Shown: positions 15,331 to 24,181, counted from the stretch's first letter. The stretch is 64,000 nt of DNA from Bacillota bacterium (GCA_023460035.1 JAEWRN010000005.1:1-64000), one strand, 5' to 3'. The notes: generated from the sequence alone by a model not told the origin. Made by a program: numbers and translations.

Positions 15331-16530
15331 TTATTCCTGTGTCGTGCCCAGTTCAATGCTTATCTTTTCTGCCCCGGCAGCCGCGGCCCGTTCCAGCTCG
15401 GCCAGCTGTGGCATCGCGGCCTCGGCCGCCAAAATCTCTTGCAGGTTGGGGTGCGTTTTGGGGTGGGGCGGGGTGAAAATAGTGCAGCAGTCCTCAAACG
15501 GCTGAATGCTGATGTCATAGGTGTCTATTTTGCGGGCAATATCCACGATTTCGCTTTTGTCCATCCCAATCAGCGGGCGCAGCACCGGCAGTGACTGTGC
15601 CGCATCGGTGCAGGCAAGGGCCTGTAGCGTCTGGCTGGCCACCTGTGCCAGGCTTTCGCCGGTAATCAGCCCCTCTGCCCCGTACTGGTTGCTGATGATC
15701 TCTGCCACCCGCATCATACTGCGGCGCATCAGCACCGTAAACAGCACCGGCACCCCGTGGTCGCGGATATACACCTGCGGCTCGGTGAACGGCACCACAA
15801 ACAGTTTAAAGTGCCCCGTCCACGGCAACAGGCGGTATGCAAGGTCGACTACCTTTTGTTTTGCGCGCTCGCTGGTGTATGGGGGGCTTGCGAAATGGAT
15901 GCCCTGCAGCGACAGGCCGCGCTTTGCCATCATCCATGCCGCGACGGGGGAATCAATACCGCCCGACAGCATCACGCTGGCCTTGCCGGAGGTTGCGGTG
16001 GGCATGCCGCCCGCACCGCGTACCTTGTCAGGGTGCACATAGGCAGCGTAATCACGCACTTCAACAAATACTTTGTATTCCGGTTTTTTCACGTCAACGG
16101 TGAGGTGGGGGAACTTTTCAAGCAGCACCGCCCCCAGTTCGCAGGCAAGCTGCATCGAATCCATCGGGAAAGTTTTGTCGCTGCGCTTTGCCACCACTTT
16201 AAAGGTATGCGCCTGTTGCAGGTCGGCCCCCATATACTCCACCGCAACGCGGCAGATCTCGTCAAAATCTTTTGCGCATACCGCTGCGCGGGACAGTGTG
16301 GCAATGCCGAACACCTTTTGCATGCGGCTAAAGGCTTCGTCAATGTCAATATCGTCGCTTTTGGGCTCGATATAAATGGTGCTCTGCGCGTCGTACACGC
16401 TGAACTTGCCAAGGTCTGCAAGGCGGCGGCGCATGGTTTTCATCACGGTCTGCTCAAAGGTTTTGCGGTTGAGGCCCTTCAGTGCCATTTCGCCCTGATA
16501 AGCCATAATCAGTTCTTTCATCTTTTCCAT
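15331..16530 (-). CDS. thiI: tRNA 4-thiouridine sulfurtransferase ThiI
   Basis: Adenylates U8 of tRNA and inserts sulfur to make 4-thiouridine, and may also supply sulfur for the thiamine thiazole. The 399 residues contain an N-terminal ferredoxin-like domain, a THUMP domain (about 60-165) and a PP-loop ATPase domain with SGGIDSPV at 189-196. There is no C-terminal rhodanese domain, as is usual in Firmicutes, so persulfide must come directly from the cysteine desulfurase encoded 35 bases upstream. A paired cysteine (EDCCTIF, near residue 346) lies toward the C-terminus. Position and orientation point to a three-gene operon. Confidence 0.95.
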   Translation of the reverse strand: MEKMKELIMAYQGEMALKGLNRKTFEQTVMKTMRRRLADLGKFSVYDAQSTIYIEPKSDDIDIDEAFSRMQKVFGIATLSRAAVCAKDFDEICRVAVEYMGADLQQAHTFKVVAKRSDKTFPMDSMQLACELGAVLLEKFPHLTVDVKKPEYKVFVEVRDYAAYVHPDKVRGAGGMPTATSGKASVMLSGGIDSPVAAWMMAKRGLSLQGIHFASPPYTSERAKQKVVDLAYRLLPWTGHFKLFVVPFTEPQVYIRDHGVPVLFTVLMRRSMMRVAEIISNQYGAEGLITGESLAQVASQTLQALACTDAAQSLPVLRPLIGMDKSEIVDIARKIDTYDISIQPFEDCCTIFTPPHPKTHPNLQEILAAEAAMPQLAELERAAAAGAEKISIELGTTQE

Positions 16531-16565
16531 CCTTTAACGCGCAGCTTTGCGCGGTGTAATCGTAC

Positions 16566-17696
16566 TCAGCGGCGTTGCAGGGTTGTTAGCCCCTCGCGCA
16601 GGCCCGCCAGCAACGCGTCGACGTCCTGCGGTGACGAAGTGTCACAAAAGCTGACCCGCAGTGCCCCGTCAATGCGCGGCGCGGGCAGGCCCATCGCCGT
16701 CAGCGTGTGGCTGGCCGCCCCTTTTGAGCAGGCCGACCCGCTGGAAACATAAATTTCCTGCTGCTCTAAATAATGCAGCATTGTCTCGCTGCGCACGCCC
16801 GGCAGCGAAAAGTTGCAGACATAGGGCGACGCCTCTGCCGGGGAGTTGAGCACAACGCCCGGCAGCTCTGCCAGCCCGCCGCGCAGCTGCAGGTTTAGCT
16901 GCTGCGCCGCGGCAAGGCGGGGCAGAATGGTTTTGCCATAGGCTTGTGCCGCGGCACCCAGCGTGACGATATAAGGTACATTTTCGGTGCCGGGGCGCAG
17001 GCCGCGCTCTTGCCCGCCGCCGCCAAACACTGGCCCTATTTTATAGTTTTTGCGCAGGTACAGCGCGCCAATGCCCTTGGGGCAGTGCATTTTGTGGCCG
17101 GAGAGGGCAAAGCTGTCCACCTCGCTGCCCAGTAATTTCAGCGGGTGTTTGCACCAGCCCTGCACCCCATCCACATGAATCGACGCCCGGTGGTTGATTG
17201 CGCGTATTTTTTTACTTAGCGCCACGGGGTCGAGCAGGGTGCCGATTTCGTTGTTGACAAACATAAAGGTAACGACGCCGGTCTCGCGGTCAATGGCGCT
17301 GAGAAACTCTGCTTCGTCGATTCTGCCGTCCGGTTTGGGGTGCACAAAGCGGATTTCCCACCCGCGGCGGCTCAGCAGCTCCAGCGTGCGGGCCACTGCC
17401 GGGTGCTCATACCCGGTGGCCACAATATTTTTTGCCCACTTTTCGGTGCGCTCGGCCGCACCCTGCAGGGCAATGTTATCACTTTCTGACCCACAGGCGG
17501 TAAAGGTGATTTCGGCAGCCGTGACGCCAAGCGTCGCCGCCACCTGCGCGCGGGCATGATCTACCGCGCGCTCGGCCTGCATGCCGGGCTTGTACAGCGA
17601 AGACGGGTTGCCAAACACCGTCGTCATGGTTTCATAACAAATTTTTGCCAGCTGCGGGTCAACCACGGTCGTTGCCGCATTGTCAAGATAGTGCAT
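16566..17696 (-). CDS. Cysteine desulfurase (IscS/NifS type, ThiI partner)
   Basis: A PLP enzyme that removes sulfur from cysteine as a persulfide. The 376 residues show all key features: the PLP-binding Lys202 in LSGHKMHCPKG, His98 of GYEHPA, the aspartate in HVDGVQG, and the catalytic Cys323 in SSGSACSKG. The short loop around the catalytic cysteine is of the class I type. Because it heads the operon with thiI, its main job is probably tRNA thiolation, as with NifZ of Bacillus, rather than general iron-sulfur assembly (inference). A GGGAGG site precedes the ATG. Confidence 0.94.
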   Translation of the reverse strand: MHYLDNAATTVVDPQLAKICYETMTTVFGNPSSLYKPGMQAERAVDHARAQVAATLGVTAAEITFTACGSESDNIALQGAAERTEKWAKNIVATGYEHPAVARTLELLSRRGWEIRFVHPKPDGRIDEAEFLSAIDRETGVVTFMFVNNEIGTLLDPVALSKKIRAINHRASIHVDGVQGWCKHPLKLLGSEVDSFALSGHKMHCPKGIGALYLRKNYKIGPVFGGGGQERGLRPGTENVPYIVTLGAAAQAYGKTILPRLAAAQQLNLQLRGGLAELPGVVLNSPAEASPYVCNFSLPGVRSETMLHYLEQQEIYVSSGSACSKGAASHTLTAMGLPAPRIDGALRVSFCDTSSPQDVDALLAGLREGLTTLQRR

Positions 17697-17822
17697 GTTC
17701 TATTGCCTCCCACCAGCGATTGGGTGGCCGCCGCCCTGCCGGGCGGTGCCTGCCTGTGGTGCCGCACACCGCAGTGCAGTGCGCTTTTTGGCACGCGTGC
17801 AAAGCAGCCGCGCGCCAGAGGT

Positions 17823-17852
17823 ATTATACAACAAAAACGGCCCGGCACGCAA
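17823..17852 (-). promoter_or_regulatory. Promoter of the cysteine desulfurase-thiI-cinA operon, overlapping a hairpin
   Basis: On the minus strand TTGCGT (17847-17852), an 18-base spacer and a perfect TATAAT (17823-17828) would give a leader of about 120 bases. The -35 lies inside a GC-rich inverted repeat (GGCCCG at about 17839-17844 with CGGGCC near 17868-17873) followed by a T-run on the same strand, so the site combines terminator-like and promoter signals. The rest of 17697-18090 holds no gene that I can support. Confidence 0.5.
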
Positions 17853-18090
17853 CTTTGCTTGCGCGGCGGGCCAAAAAAGCTTAAAATAAAAAACAGTTCT
17901 GCGTGCGGCGGCAAACCCCAGCCATCGCCCGCCCTATGCGGGGCACCGGCGGGCAGCATTGACGGCCCTGGCATGCCACAACTATAGGGCAAGGGTTTTG
18001 TGCTTTTGGGGCAGCACGGGCCCGGCATCATACCGCCGGCCTTTGCCGCGCCAACAAAAAAAACGGGGCCGTGCCCCGCAGGAGTAAACA

Positions 18091-18414
18091 ATGGCAAACA
18101 CAAGTGAAATTTTTTGGGTCGAAGTATTGCGCCTTATGCCCACCCAAACCGCCCTTTCGCGCAAAAAGCTGGACAAGGTGCTTAGCTGGTTTAACCCGGA
18201 GGACATGCGCGGGTTTGAGCCGCTGCACGTGGTGAGTGACGAGCAACTAAACCTGCTGCTGTGCGACGGCCACTGCCGCGCCTTTGCCATTTGGGCAACC
18301 GGGGTGGATGTTGCACCCGTGGTGATTGACGAGGGCTATGACGCCGCCGCACTGCGCCGCCAGCTTGGCGACCCGTTGCCGGTAAGGGATATTTCCAGCC
18401 TGCCGATTTGCTGA
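18091..18414 (+). CDS. Small ParB-like domain protein
   Basis: A 107-residue protein with a good AGGAG site 7 bases before its ATG. The part from LSRKKLDKVLSWF through LLLCDGHCRAFAIWATG resembles a clostridial family of uncharacterised proteins built on a ParB/sulfiredoxin-like N-terminal fold, in which a DGHTRAFAA motif is typical. Here the Thr of that motif is a Cys (DGHCRAFA, near residue 59). It lacks the C-terminal half that the longer family members have as I recall them, so it may be a minimal or shortened version. No partition or phage gene is near. The function is unknown. Confidence 0.6.
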   Translation: MANTSEIFWVEVLRLMPTQTALSRKKLDKVLSWFNPEDMRGFEPLHVVSDEQLNLLLCDGHCRAFAIWATGVDVAPVVIDEGYDAAALRRQLGDPLPVRDISSLPIC

Positions 18415-18574
18415 CGGCTGCCGCCGCTTTACCGCGCGCTGCACGGCTGGCATTTATGGGCCCACCGACAAGTGAAAAACAGTTCTCCCCTTATGCTGTA
18501 TTAAAAACGACCCATGTTTCAGCTTTACACGCCCCGCCAAAACTGCGGGCTGCTTTCAACCCTTTCAACCACAC

Positions 18575-18614
18575 AAAAGCCATCGGCCGCAGTAAAATGC
18601 GGCCGATGGCTTTT
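18575..18614. terminator. Hairpin with 17-bp perfect stem
   Basis: Arms 18575-18591 and 18598-18614 are perfectly complementary around a 6-base loop, and A/T-rich ends make it work in either direction. It lies 160 bases after the ParB-like gene. The remainder of 18415-18749 shows no gene; it can separate this gene from the convergent MerR-type regulator. Confidence 0.85.
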
Positions 18615-18749
18615 GTTGCTATTGGTGCAAAACTCAGTTTGGTTTGGGGCTGTACGGGTGTAAATTCACTTTGCACCTATAGTAAGGCAGGTCAAGGGTA
18701 TTGCCGATTGGGGCACTTGATGCGCCCCCACGTTGCGGGCGGCTGCCTG

Positions 18750-19640
18750 TTATGCTTCTGCCCTTTGGGCTTCTGCAAAGGCCTGCATGGCCTTGCCGAT
18801 AAACACGGCGGCACCCTTGCCGTATTTTTCATCAATCTTTTCCTGCAAGGTTGGCCGCGTCAGGTACCACTCACTTAAAAAGCCCCAATGGTTTTCAGCA
18901 AAAATCATCTGCATCCGCTCATGGTCCTGCCGGGCGCTCATATCAATTTCGCGCATCACAGCCTGCACTTCGGGGCCCGCGGGGTCGCGCGTCAGGTCTG
19001 CCGTCAAACTTTGCATGTGTGCCTCGCTTTTTGCCAGGTACGCGTCTTTGTTTTGCTTGATCTCTTCAAACCCCTGCATCATTTGTGGCAGGTGGTCCAG
19101 GTTTTGTTTGATCGCCTGCGTGTATTTTTCAATACTGCCAAATTCTTTCATGGCGTTGCGCGCAATCGACACTTCTTTACCGCGCATTTTTTCAATCATT
19201 TCATCAAATGCCTGCACACTGCCGTAATACTGGCACACCTGGTCCTCATGCTCGGTTTTAAACGCTTGCAGCATGGCAAAGTATTCACTTAAATCAAACT
19301 CTTTAAAGCTCATGTTATGGCCGCCTTTCATCTTTTTGTCAATGAGGGCGATCAACTCGTCTAACCTGCGGCGGCGCAGGCAAAGCAGCTTTTTTTGCCG
19401 TTGCAACGTCTGCAATTTGTCGTAGTTCGGGCTGTCGAGAAGTTGCTTCATCTCTTTCAGTGGCACCTGCAGCTCTTTAAAAAACAAAATCTGCTGCAAA
19501 GTTTCCAGTGCCGCGTCATCATACAGCCGGTAGCCCGCCGCGGTGGTCTTTGTGGGGCACAGCAACCCAATTTGGTCGTAATAATGCAGCATCCGCACGC
19601 TGACGCCCGTCAGGTCTGACACCTGTTTGATCGTTCTCAT
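18750..19640 (-). CDS. MerR-family regulator with TipAS-type ligand domain
   Basis: A 296-residue transcription activator. Residues 1-70 form the MerR winged helix-turn-helix (MRTIKQVSDLTGVSVRMLHY, then a GYRLYDDAALETLQQI recognition segment); residues of about 75-110 form the coiled-coil dimer helix. The rest is an all-helical domain of the TipAS class, which in related proteins binds thiopeptides or other drugs. The start at 19640 follows an AAAGGAG site. Its own promoter has the 19-base spacer and central dyad that MerR proteins remodel, so it is autoregulated. No obvious efflux gene lies next to it. Confidence 0.9.
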   Translation of the reverse strand: MRTIKQVSDLTGVSVRMLHYYDQIGLLCPTKTTAAGYRLYDDAALETLQQILFFKELQVPLKEMKQLLDSPNYDKLQTLQRQKKLLCLRRRRLDELIALIDKKMKGGHNMSFKEFDLSEYFAMLQAFKTEHEDQVCQYYGSVQAFDEMIEKMRGKEVSIARNAMKEFGSIEKYTQAIKQNLDHLPQMMQGFEEIKQNKDAYLAKSEAHMQSLTADLTRDPAGPEVQAVMREIDMSARQDHERMQMIFAENHWGFLSEWYLTRPTLQEKIDEKYGKGAAVFIGKAMQAFAEAQRAEA

Positions 19641-19687
19641 AAACCCGTCGCTCCTTTTGACATCCGGCCGGCCCATCCGTCCACCTT

Positions 19688-19718
19688 ATCTTACACTATG
19701 ACATACTGTCATGGTCAA
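19688..19718 (-). promoter_or_regulatory. MerR-type promoter with 19-bp spacer and operator
   Basis: On the minus strand TTGACC (19713-19718) and TAAGAT (19688-19693) are 19 bases apart, the over-long spacing that MerR activators correct by twisting DNA. The dyad ATGACA-N3-TGTCAT (19698-19712) fills the spacer. Confidence 0.8.
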
Positions 19719-19739
19719 GGCCTTTTTCGCTTTTTATAA

Positions 19740-19775
19740 AAAAACCCGCCCTCGCAGCTGCAAGGGCAGGTTTTT
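19740..19775 (-). terminator. Terminator of the phosphorylase gene
   Basis: A 13-bp stem with one mismatch (19740-19752 with 19763-19775) is followed on the minus strand by a T-run, 8 bases after the stop codon at 19783. Confidence 0.85.
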
Positions 19776-19782
19776 CATGATT

Positions 19783-21498
19783 TTATGCCTGTTGTTCAAA
19801 CGAAAACGTGGGCTCTCCGCCCGCCCCCGTGCCAGTGACGGTAAAGGCAAAGCTTTGCAGGTCTGCATTCATGGTTGCCACCGCCCCGGCCCTGCGCCAT
19901 TGCAGCTGCAATGTGTGCGGTTTTGGGCAGCTTACGGCAAGCTGTGCGTCAAACCCAAAGGCCGCGCACCGGTTGCGGAAGCGCAGCAGCTCTAGCTGGC
20001 GGCGCACCACCGGCAGGCACAGCGCCTGCTGGGCCTGCTGGGCCGTGAGGTTGGTGCGGTTGATCTCTTTATGGCCGCCCGGGCCCGCAAGGCGCACCGC
20101 CTCGTGGTCGTTTTTGCCGGCAAACAGGTCAAGGTACCACACCTGCGGCTTGCCGGGCATAAACAGCTGCAATGCCCGCGCCAACAACAGCTTGCGGTCA
20201 TCCTCACCCAGCGCACTGTAATAGGTGGCGTTTACCTGATAATACATGTTTTTTTGCCCGTGTAAATTTTTAACGTACCCGCCGCGGCCCACCACCGTGT
20301 CAATCAGCTTTTGTATCTGCTCTTCGGGCATCATGCCTTTGAGGTCCAGCAGCGGGATGCCGTCGTGACAGCCAAGCATATTGACCACGCGGATTTTTTT
20401 GTCCACCAGCTCCTGCGCCCAGGCGGCAAGCCGTGTGCCGTCGCCGTTTTCCAGCGCGTCCAGCACCAGCCCCGGCAAAAAGAAGTCGTAGGTCATGTAG
20501 CCTTTTTCGGCAAGGGTCTCGTACGTTTTTTCCGCATAGCTTGCGTGAATCTCCGGCAGCAGTGACAGCTGGTATTTGTCCGCCAGCTTTTGCACCCCGG
20601 CCAGCAGGTCCCATGTGCCCGGCTCGTTGAGGAAATTGCGGGCCCCCACCTCTTTGGGGGCATAGGCAAAGGCGTCCAGCCGCACAATGCGCGCGCCGTA
20701 CCCCGCAAGGGTGCGCAGCACATCGTCGTAATACTGCCACACCAGCGGCGAGCGGATGTTGAGGTCCATCTGGCCAAGGTATTTGCGGCGTTTCTCTAAC
20801 ACTTCGCGCACCGCGGCGGCATAACGCTCAAACGGGCCAAATTGCATGTCGGCGGGGGCTACGCCCTGCTGCAATGCCGCGTTGACGAGCTGCGCCAGCT
20901 GTTCAGCCACACCATACTGTACACCCAGCGCCCGCAACAGGTCCTGCGGGTCAACGGGGTCATACCGCACTTCCTGGTAAAAGGTGTTCCAGTAGGGCAC
21001 CTCTTTGCCGTCCGGCAGCCGCACCATTAAAATTGGCAGCCCCGGCTTGCGGAAGAACATGTTTTCAATCAGCTTTGCGTCCGGTTGCAGGTAGCCCTGA
21101 GGCGTCATGGTGCCATGGCCCTGCCAAAAGCGGTTCCAGTTGATAAAAAAATCTTTGTACTCAGACTCTTCGCCCTTTTGCAACAGGTCTTGAAACTGTT
21201 TTGACAGCACAGAGCAGTGGTTTAAAATAAAATCCAGCTTTAAATCCATGCCAAGGCCGCGCAGGGTGTCAAGGTCCTCTTCGCTGCCCATCAGCTCGTT
21301 CATGCCGTAATCAATCACCGAAAAGCCGCGGTCAAGGTCGGTGTTAAACAGGCTGGGCAGAATATAAAAGGAGGTAAACGCCCCCTGCATGGCCGGCTGC
21401 TGCAACAACTGCACAATGGGGGGCAGACTGCCGCCCATGCTGTCAGGGTAGGCATTCAGCATTGCGCCGTTGCCTGCGCTCCCTTCGTTTTGTGCCAT
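19783..21498 (-). CDS. GH13_18-type sugar phosphorylase (sucrose phosphorylase-like)
   Basis: A 571-residue alpha-amylase-superfamily enzyme of the sucrose phosphorylase subgroup, which splits an alpha-glucoside with phosphate to glucose 1-phosphate. The N-terminus LNAYPDSMGGSLPPI and the DRGFSVIDY segment are typical. The nucleophile Asp lies in IVRLDAFAYA (about residue 272), the acid/base Glu in LLPEIHASY (about 312), and the third Asp in GCHDGIP (about 376). Subgroup members act on sucrose, sucrose 6'-phosphate, glucosylglycerate or glucosylglycerol, and the sequence alone does not settle which. Its GGGGGAGG site overlaps the end of the kinase gene, so the two proteins are translationally coupled. 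Confidence 0.85.
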   Translation of the reverse strand: MAQNEGSAGNGAMLNAYPDSMGGSLPPIVQLLQQPAMQGAFTSFYILPSLFNTDLDRGFSVIDYGMNELMGSEEDLDTLRGLGMDLKLDFILNHCSVLSKQFQDLLQKGEESEYKDFFINWNRFWQGHGTMTPQGYLQPDAKLIENMFFRKPGLPILMVRLPDGKEVPYWNTFYQEVRYDPVDPQDLLRALGVQYGVAEQLAQLVNAALQQGVAPADMQFGPFERYAAAVREVLEKRRKYLGQMDLNIRSPLVWQYYDDVLRTLAGYGARIVRLDAFAYAPKEVGARNFLNEPGTWDLLAGVQKLADKYQLSLLPEIHASYAEKTYETLAEKGYMTYDFFLPGLVLDALENGDGTRLAAWAQELVDKKIRVVNMLGCHDGIPLLDLKGMMPEEQIQKLIDTVVGRGGYVKNLHGQKNMYYQVNATYYSALGEDDRKLLLARALQLFMPGKPQVWYLDLFAGKNDHEAVRLAGPGGHKEINRTNLTAQQAQQALCLPVVRRQLELLRFRNRCAAFGFDAQLAVSCPKPHTLQLQWRRAGAVATMNADLQSFAFTVTGTGAGGEPTFSFEQQA

Positions 21499-21500
21499 GT

Positions 21501-22475
21501 TCAGTTACCTCCCCCGTTTGCCATCTGCCGCCGGTAATCGGCATAGCTGAGCAGCGTGCCGTCTTTTGCAACAATGATGCGCGCCTTTTTTGCCTGCGCT
21601 TCCAGCAGGCCCTGCTCCACTTCCAGCACCATCGTGGTAAACGGGCTGTCCGTTTTGCCGTCGCGCCCGCGCAGCCGGCGGTATAGCATGGTCTCCTGCG
21701 GGGTGCTGTTCAGCAAAATGGGGATATCGACCCCTTGGTAATAATCGCTGTTGCCGTGCGTCCATTCGACCACCAGTACATGGGTATCGGTCATGTCCAC
21801 CTCTTCGTACCACAGGTCGGTCACTTCGCGCCCCATGCGCTTGAGCCATATTTTATCGGCCCCGTTTTTAAAGGCCCCGACAATATTAGTAAGCTGGCCA
21901 AAATCTTGCTCTTGCGGGGTGCCAAGGTATGCCTTCAGGCTGTTGCGCCCCTCACGCTGGTACACACCCAGCCATGGCTTTTCGGCCACCAGCGCAGGGT
22001 CGGCGTCCTTTTCCTGCTGTTGCAGGGTGCGCAGTTCATCGGCCCGGCCCGGAGTGTACTGGCCACTGGTCACAAGGCCGCCGGTGCCACCGCAGCGGAA
22101 GATGCGCAGCCGCTCTTCATCGTTGCAGCGCGGGATGCGGTGGGGGTAGTTGTCCCCCGAAAGGGTGTAGCTGCCCACGCCATTTTGCCGCAGATAAAAG
22201 GAAAGCAGCGACGCAATTTCAGACTTGCCCACCCCAGAGCCGCCGCATACGGTAAGCACCGCGCGCTGGCAGCGGCTTTGCTGCAACGCCTCGGTCAATG
22301 GGCCGATCAGCGCGGGGAAGATCACATTGGCTTTGTGGATATGCCCTTCGTCAATGTTGATTTTATCCCCCGGCATATCCCCATGGGGGATTGACGCCGG
22401 GATTTGCGGGGGCTGCCAGCCTTTCAGCGCGGCAAGCTGCCCCAAAACATCGTTTTTCATCGTATCGCTGTACAT
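21501..22475 (-). CDS. P-loop kinase of the uridine kinase/phosphoribulokinase type
   Basis: A 324-residue nucleotide-binding protein. The Walker A motif GGSGVGKS lies at 78-85, followed by a SGDNYPHRIPRCNDEERL segment where uridine kinases bind substrate, and an acidic VVEWTHGNSDYY stretch of Walker B type. The N-terminal 70 residues are an extra extension compared with plain uridine kinases. I chose the start at 22475 because of an AGGAGG site 6 bases upstream. It ends just before the phosphorylase start. A kinase for a product or substrate of that phosphorylase is the likely role, but the substrate is unknown. Confidence 0.75.
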   Translation of the reverse strand: MYSDTMKNDVLGQLAALKGWQPPQIPASIPHGDMPGDKINIDEGHIHKANVIFPALIGPLTEALQQSRCQRAVLTVCGGSGVGKSEIASLLSFYLRQNGVGSYTLSGDNYPHRIPRCNDEERLRIFRCGGTGGLVTSGQYTPGRADELRTLQQQEKDADPALVAEKPWLGVYQREGRNSLKAYLGTPQEQDFGQLTNIVGAFKNGADKIWLKRMGREVTDLWYEEVDMTDTHVLVVEWTHGNSDYYQGVDIPILLNSTPQETMLYRRLRGRDGKTDSPFTTMVLEVEQGLLEAQAKKARIIVAKDGTLLSYADYRRQMANGGGN

Positions 22476-22557
22476 AAAGAACCTCCTGGTTGTAAACCCG
22501 CCCACTGGGGGCGTCACTGTCTTTTGCAGTGGCTGCAGCGTGCCGGCACTCTGCCTG

Positions 22558-24078
22558 TTATTTTGCCCGCTTTGCGGTAATTGGCTCGTCTTTCAAAAAG
22601 CCCGGGATGCCAAACCCGCCCACGGTCTCTTCTTCTGCTATTGCAACTTCGCCGGCTGCAAACGTAAAATCAAATTTCTTTTCAAAACAGGTCTCTACCC
22701 AGCGCACCAGTACCGTAAAGGTTCCGGGGGCAGACCAATAACCGCTCAGACACAGTTTATCCACCGGCGCCTCACCTATTTTTACAATGTTCAACCTGCG
22801 GGTACCATCCAGCGCAATTGCCGCCGTATAGGTAGTGCCGTCCTGCACAAAGTGCAGCAGGCAGGCATCGGTATCAAAGGTAAAGCCAAACTGCCGAATA
22901 CCGGTTGAAATTGCGCCGCCGCTCATCATCTGCACAATGGTGTTTTCAAACGACAGGCGGCCGCCGGTGACCTCAAACGTCACGCCGGAAACATCCGATA
23001 CCAATGGGCTGGAGGGCGCAAACACCGGTGCCGCAAGGGACAAATGCCGCATGCGCCGCGCAAGGCGGCTGCAGGTAATGGTGTCTGCGGGCAGCACCTC
23101 GCCGGGCGTGCCCAAATCGTCTAAAAATTCCCACACGGTGTCCAGTGTCTTTTGGGCCCAGTGCGCACCGGTCGCAGTTTCGTTAATTGAAATGATCATA
23201 TCCTTGTCCGGCACCACGATGGAAAACTGGCCCATCGCGCCGTCGGCGCGATACACCCCTGCCGGCTGGCACATCCACATCTGGAAGCCATACCCCACAA
23301 AGTTGTCTTTTGCTTCGGGGTTACCCTTTGCCTCACTGGCCGATTCGTTTTGCAGCGAGGTCGCCTTCGCCACATAATCCGCCGCAAGGATGCGCTCGCC
23401 GTTCCACACGCCGCCGTCGGCGTACAGCTTCATCAGCCGCAGGTTATCCTCTGTTGTGGCAAACAGCCCGCCGCCGCCGACCTCCATACCGTCCGGCATC
23501 TTCATCCAGCGCAGGTTTTCGGCACGAATGCCAATCTTGTCAAACAGGCGCGGGGTCAAATACTCCTGCAAGCCCTGCCCGGTCAGCTTGCGCACAATGG
23601 CACCCAGCAAGGTGGAGCCCGTGCTGTTGTACATATAAGTAGTGCCCGGCACATGGTTCACCGGTATTGCAAGGAAATCGCGAATCCAGTCTTTGGACGG
23701 GCGGGGCATCGTATCCATGCCGCAGCCCATACAAAGCACGTCGCGCACGGTGAGTTTTTGCAGGTTTTCGCTGGGGTTTGCCGGTGCCTCGTCGGGGAAG
23801 ATGTCGATTACCCGGTCCTCCAGCTTCAACAGACCCTCGGTATAGGCAATGCCCACCGCCGTGGCGGCATAGGTTTTAGACAGCGACTGTAACCCGTGGC
23901 GCAGGCCCGGTGCATATGGTGCCCACCAGCCCTCGGTACAAATTTTGCCGTGCCGCATAATCATCAGCCCGTGCATTTCGGTAAAGCCGCTCTCCAACTG
24001 GTCTACAAACCGCTCAATTGCCTTGCTGGACAGGCCAACCTCCTCGGGTGTAACGCGTTCAAACTCTGTTCGATTCAT
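22558..24078 (-). CDS. Serine hydrolase of the class C beta-lactamase superfamily
   Basis: A 506-residue cytosolic-looking protein (no signal peptide). Residues 10-340 form a beta-lactamase/esterase fold with the SxxK motif SLSK (65-68) and the tyrosine motif YMYNST (Tyr150). Residues 365-495 form a beta-rich C-terminal domain that in related hydrolases shapes the active site. Such proteins are mostly esterases or D-amino acid peptidases rather than beta-lactamases. An AAAGGGGA site precedes the ATG. It lies 82 bases before the kinase-phosphorylase pair on the same strand and may be co-transcribed. The substrate is unknown. Confidence 0.85.
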   Translation of the reverse strand: MNRTEFERVTPEEVGLSSKAIERFVDQLESGFTEMHGLMIMRHGKICTEGWWAPYAPGLRHGLQSLSKTYAATAVGIAYTEGLLKLEDRVIDIFPDEAPANPSENLQKLTVRDVLCMGCGMDTMPRPSKDWIRDFLAIPVNHVPGTTYMYNSTGSTLLGAIVRKLTGQGLQEYLTPRLFDKIGIRAENLRWMKMPDGMEVGGGGLFATTEDNLRLMKLYADGGVWNGERILAADYVAKATSLQNESASEAKGNPEAKDNFVGYGFQMWMCQPAGVYRADGAMGQFSIVVPDKDMIISINETATGAHWAQKTLDTVWEFLDDLGTPGEVLPADTITCSRLARRMRHLSLAAPVFAPSSPLVSDVSGVTFEVTGGRLSFENTIVQMMSGGAISTGIRQFGFTFDTDACLLHFVQDGTTYTAAIALDGTRRLNIVKIGEAPVDKLCLSGYWSAPGTFTVLVRWVETCFEKKFDFTFAAGEVAIAEEETVGGFGIPGFLKDEPITAKRAK

Positions 24079-24181
24079 GGTCTTTGTCCCCTTTCTCTTC
24101 GTTTCACATTTTTTATTTATTAGTTAGTTGAATCACTTTTCATAAGGGCAGTGCTTTTTTGCGGCAAACCACCTTATTGTT

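Noticed and set aside
17624..18103. 159-codon minus-strand frame upstream of the cysteine desulfurase
   Set aside because: Pro/Gly/Cys-rich with no start signal, and it overlaps the desulfurase start region and the predicted promoter.
18491..18676. 61-codon minus-strand frame over the 17-bp-stem hairpin
   Set aside because: It runs through a terminator hairpin and has no ribosome binding site.
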